Assembly: GCF_035938995.1 (NCBI RefSeq)
Contig: NZ_DASZGI010000350.1
Location: 1 to 6,143 of the forward strand
DNA length: 6,143 nt
Source: DASZGI01 sp035938995
GTDB lineage: Bacteria > Actinomycetota > Actinomycetes > Streptomycetales > Catenulisporaceae
Direction of reading: 5' to 3'
Shown here in pieces: positions 5,261-6,143 of the stretch (positions are counted from its first letter, which is position 1; each line of letters starts with the position of its first letter). The notes below the pieces were generated by a model, which was given only the letters and a program-made list of their open reading frames with translations, did not search any database and had not been told where the DNA came from. The translations under genes and the position numbers were made by a program.

Positions 5261-5922
5261 GCGCAGCGGGTGAAGGACCGGGGCGCAAGCCGTGGGTCGT
5301 CGGGGTCTCCGGAGCTTCCGGGACGCCCTACGCCGCTGCCGTGATTCGGGCTCTGCTCGATGCGGGCGAGGGCGTGGACCTGGTGGTAAGCCGGGCGGCG
5401 CGGCTGACTCTTTTGGACGAGACGGGGATCTCCTTCCGGGACGCGCACTGGCTCGCCGATCTGGCCGAGTGGCTGGAGTGGTCCGCTGACGATCTGCGGC
5501 TTTCGGGGGTGCGGTACTGGGCTGCCGGGGATCTGGCTGCCGGGCCGTCGTCGGGGAGTTATCCGGTTCGGGGCATGCTCGTGGTGCCCGCCTCGACCGC
5601 CTCGGTCGCCGGCATCGCGCTGGGTCTCTCGAAAGACCTGCTCCAGCGCGCCGCGGACGTGAATCTGAAGGAGCGGCGGCCGCTCGTCATGGTGGTCCGG
5701 GAGACGCCGCTGACCACGGGGACCTTGCAGCACATGCTGACGTTGAGCCGTGCCGGGGCCGTGGTCCTGCCCGCATCGCCCGGCTTTTACGCCGGCAAGC
5801 AGGACGTGCAGCGGCTCGTGGACTTCGTCGCGGGCAAGGCACTTGACGCGGTGGGCGTTCCGCACACCCTGTTCCGCCGCTGGGACGGCGACGTGGGTGC
5901 CGCTCGCGCCGCCCGGCTGTGA
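5257..5922 (+). CDS. mqnM: UbiX-family flavin prenyltransferase, menaquinone (futalosine) pathway
   Basis: 221 aa cytosolic flavoprotein. UbiX enzymes join dimethylallyl phosphate to FMN to give prenylated FMN, the cofactor of UbiD decarboxylases such as the one encoded at 2175-3626. Seen: GVSGASGTPYAA (16-27; FMN phosphate site), AGPSSGSYPVRGMLVVPAS (95-113), LLQRAADVNLKERRPL (128-143) and RETPL (148-152), SPGFYAGK (174-181) and a C-terminal FRRW (W209). R131, K138, R148, E149 and Y178 match the residues known to matter in Pseudomonas UbiX, but the position of its R185 is Lys here (K194). ATG 5257 fits the family N-terminus. The ribosome site is poor: only GGGGG directly before the ATG, and a GAG at 5242-5244. 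Unlike a simple operon, it is separated from its partners by the NYN-remnant region. Confidence 0.92.
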   Translation: MSAAGEGPGRKPWVVGVSGASGTPYAAAVIRALLDAGEGVDLVVSRAARLTLLDETGISFRDAHWLADLAEWLEWSADDLRLSGVRYWAAGDLAAGPSSGSYPVRGMLVVPASTASVAGIALGLSKDLLQRAADVNLKERRPLVMVVRETPLTTGTLQHMLTLSRAGAVVLPASPGFYAGKQDVQRLVDFVAGKALDAVGVPHTLFRRWDGDVGAARAARL

Positions 5923-6069
5923 GGACGTGGGGTTGGAGGCGGGTCGAGGAACGTTGCGGCGTGGTGCCGAGTCTGGGACGGCCAGCATGACAAGCGCGGC
6001 GGCGGGGAACGGTAGGGGGAAGGGGACGCACCGCGGCGGATCCAAGGTCCTCGGCTTTCCACGCCTTGA

Positions 6070-6092
6070 ATTCCAAGGATGATTCCTGGAAT
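6070..6092. repeat. Imperfect inverted repeat near the window end
   Basis: ATTCC-A-AGGA, loop TGAT, TCCTGGAAT: nine pairs with one bulged A (6075). It sits just upstream of TACAAT at 6099, about where a -35 or activator site would be. It may be an operator or the end of the UbiX-like transcript; no T run follows. Confidence 0.4.
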
Positions 6093-6098
6093 GCGGCG

Positions 6099-6104
6099 TA
6101 CAAT
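6099..6104 (+). promoter_or_regulatory. Probable -10 box of a promoter reading out of the window
   Basis: TACAAT matches five of six consensus bases and lies in the most A/T-rich stretch of the window. No TTGACA-like hexamer stands 16-18 bp upstream; the inverted repeat 6070-6092 occupies that place. In 5923-6069 nothing else was recognised on either strand. Confidence 0.4.
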
Positions 6105-6143
6105 AAAGATCGTAATGTAAGCCGAGTAATCTGTGCGACGGCC

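Noticed and set aside
5083..6045. 320-codon open frame on the - strand opposite the UbiX-like gene
   Set aside because: Covers the leader hairpins and the UbiX-like gene; Pro/Arg/His-rich and without a domain.

Overview
The window is high-GC DNA with actinobacterial character: strongly GC-biased third codon positions, GTG starts, few A/T-rich stretches, an LCP cell-wall enzyme with a LytR_C tail, and the late-step gene set of the futalosine route to menaquinone. The UbiD-like / UbiA-like / UbiX-like set resembles the mqnL-mqnP-mqnM order described in Streptomyces. The genus cannot be fixed from the sequence; Streptomycetales or Catenulisporales would fit. All real genes found are on the + strand.

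Layout. (1) 2-841: the 3' part of an LCP (LytR-CpsA-Psr) protein gene that begins before the window. (2) 842-1053: an intergenic region that repeats the last codons of the LCP gene and carries two identical 22-bp copies of a GACCGGTC-centred, partly palindromic site. (3) 1054-4528: a tight three-gene operon. It holds a reductase-deaminase fusion with the domain order opposite to RibD, then a UbiD-family decarboxylase (mqnL-like) 11 nt later, then a UbiA-family prenyltransferase (mqnP-like) joined by a 4-nt GTGA overlap. (4) 4529-5256: an accessory stretch containing a decayed NYN-domain nuclease gene. It is flanked by two diverged copies of one element: a TTGACA promoter, a short leader hairpin with a UCCG tetraloop, then a ribosome-site-like stretch and a start codon. 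The stem is kept in both copies although its bases differ. A perfect 17-bp inverted repeat follows just before the next gene. (5) 5257-5922: a UbiX-family flavin prenyltransferase (mqnM-like). (6) 5923-6143: no gene seen; a hairpin and a TACAAT -10 box near the end suggest a promoter reading out of the window.

How the genes work together (family knowledge plus inference): the UbiX-like enzyme makes prenylated FMN, the UbiD-like enzyme uses it to decarboxylate an aromatic (naphthoate-type) intermediate, and the UbiA-like membrane enzyme attaches the polyprenyl tail. The role of the RibD-like fusion is unknown; it may be a flavin or pteridine enzyme carried in the same operon. The most unusual part is the duplicated promoter-hairpin element around the NYN remnant, which separates the UbiX-like gene from its two partners.
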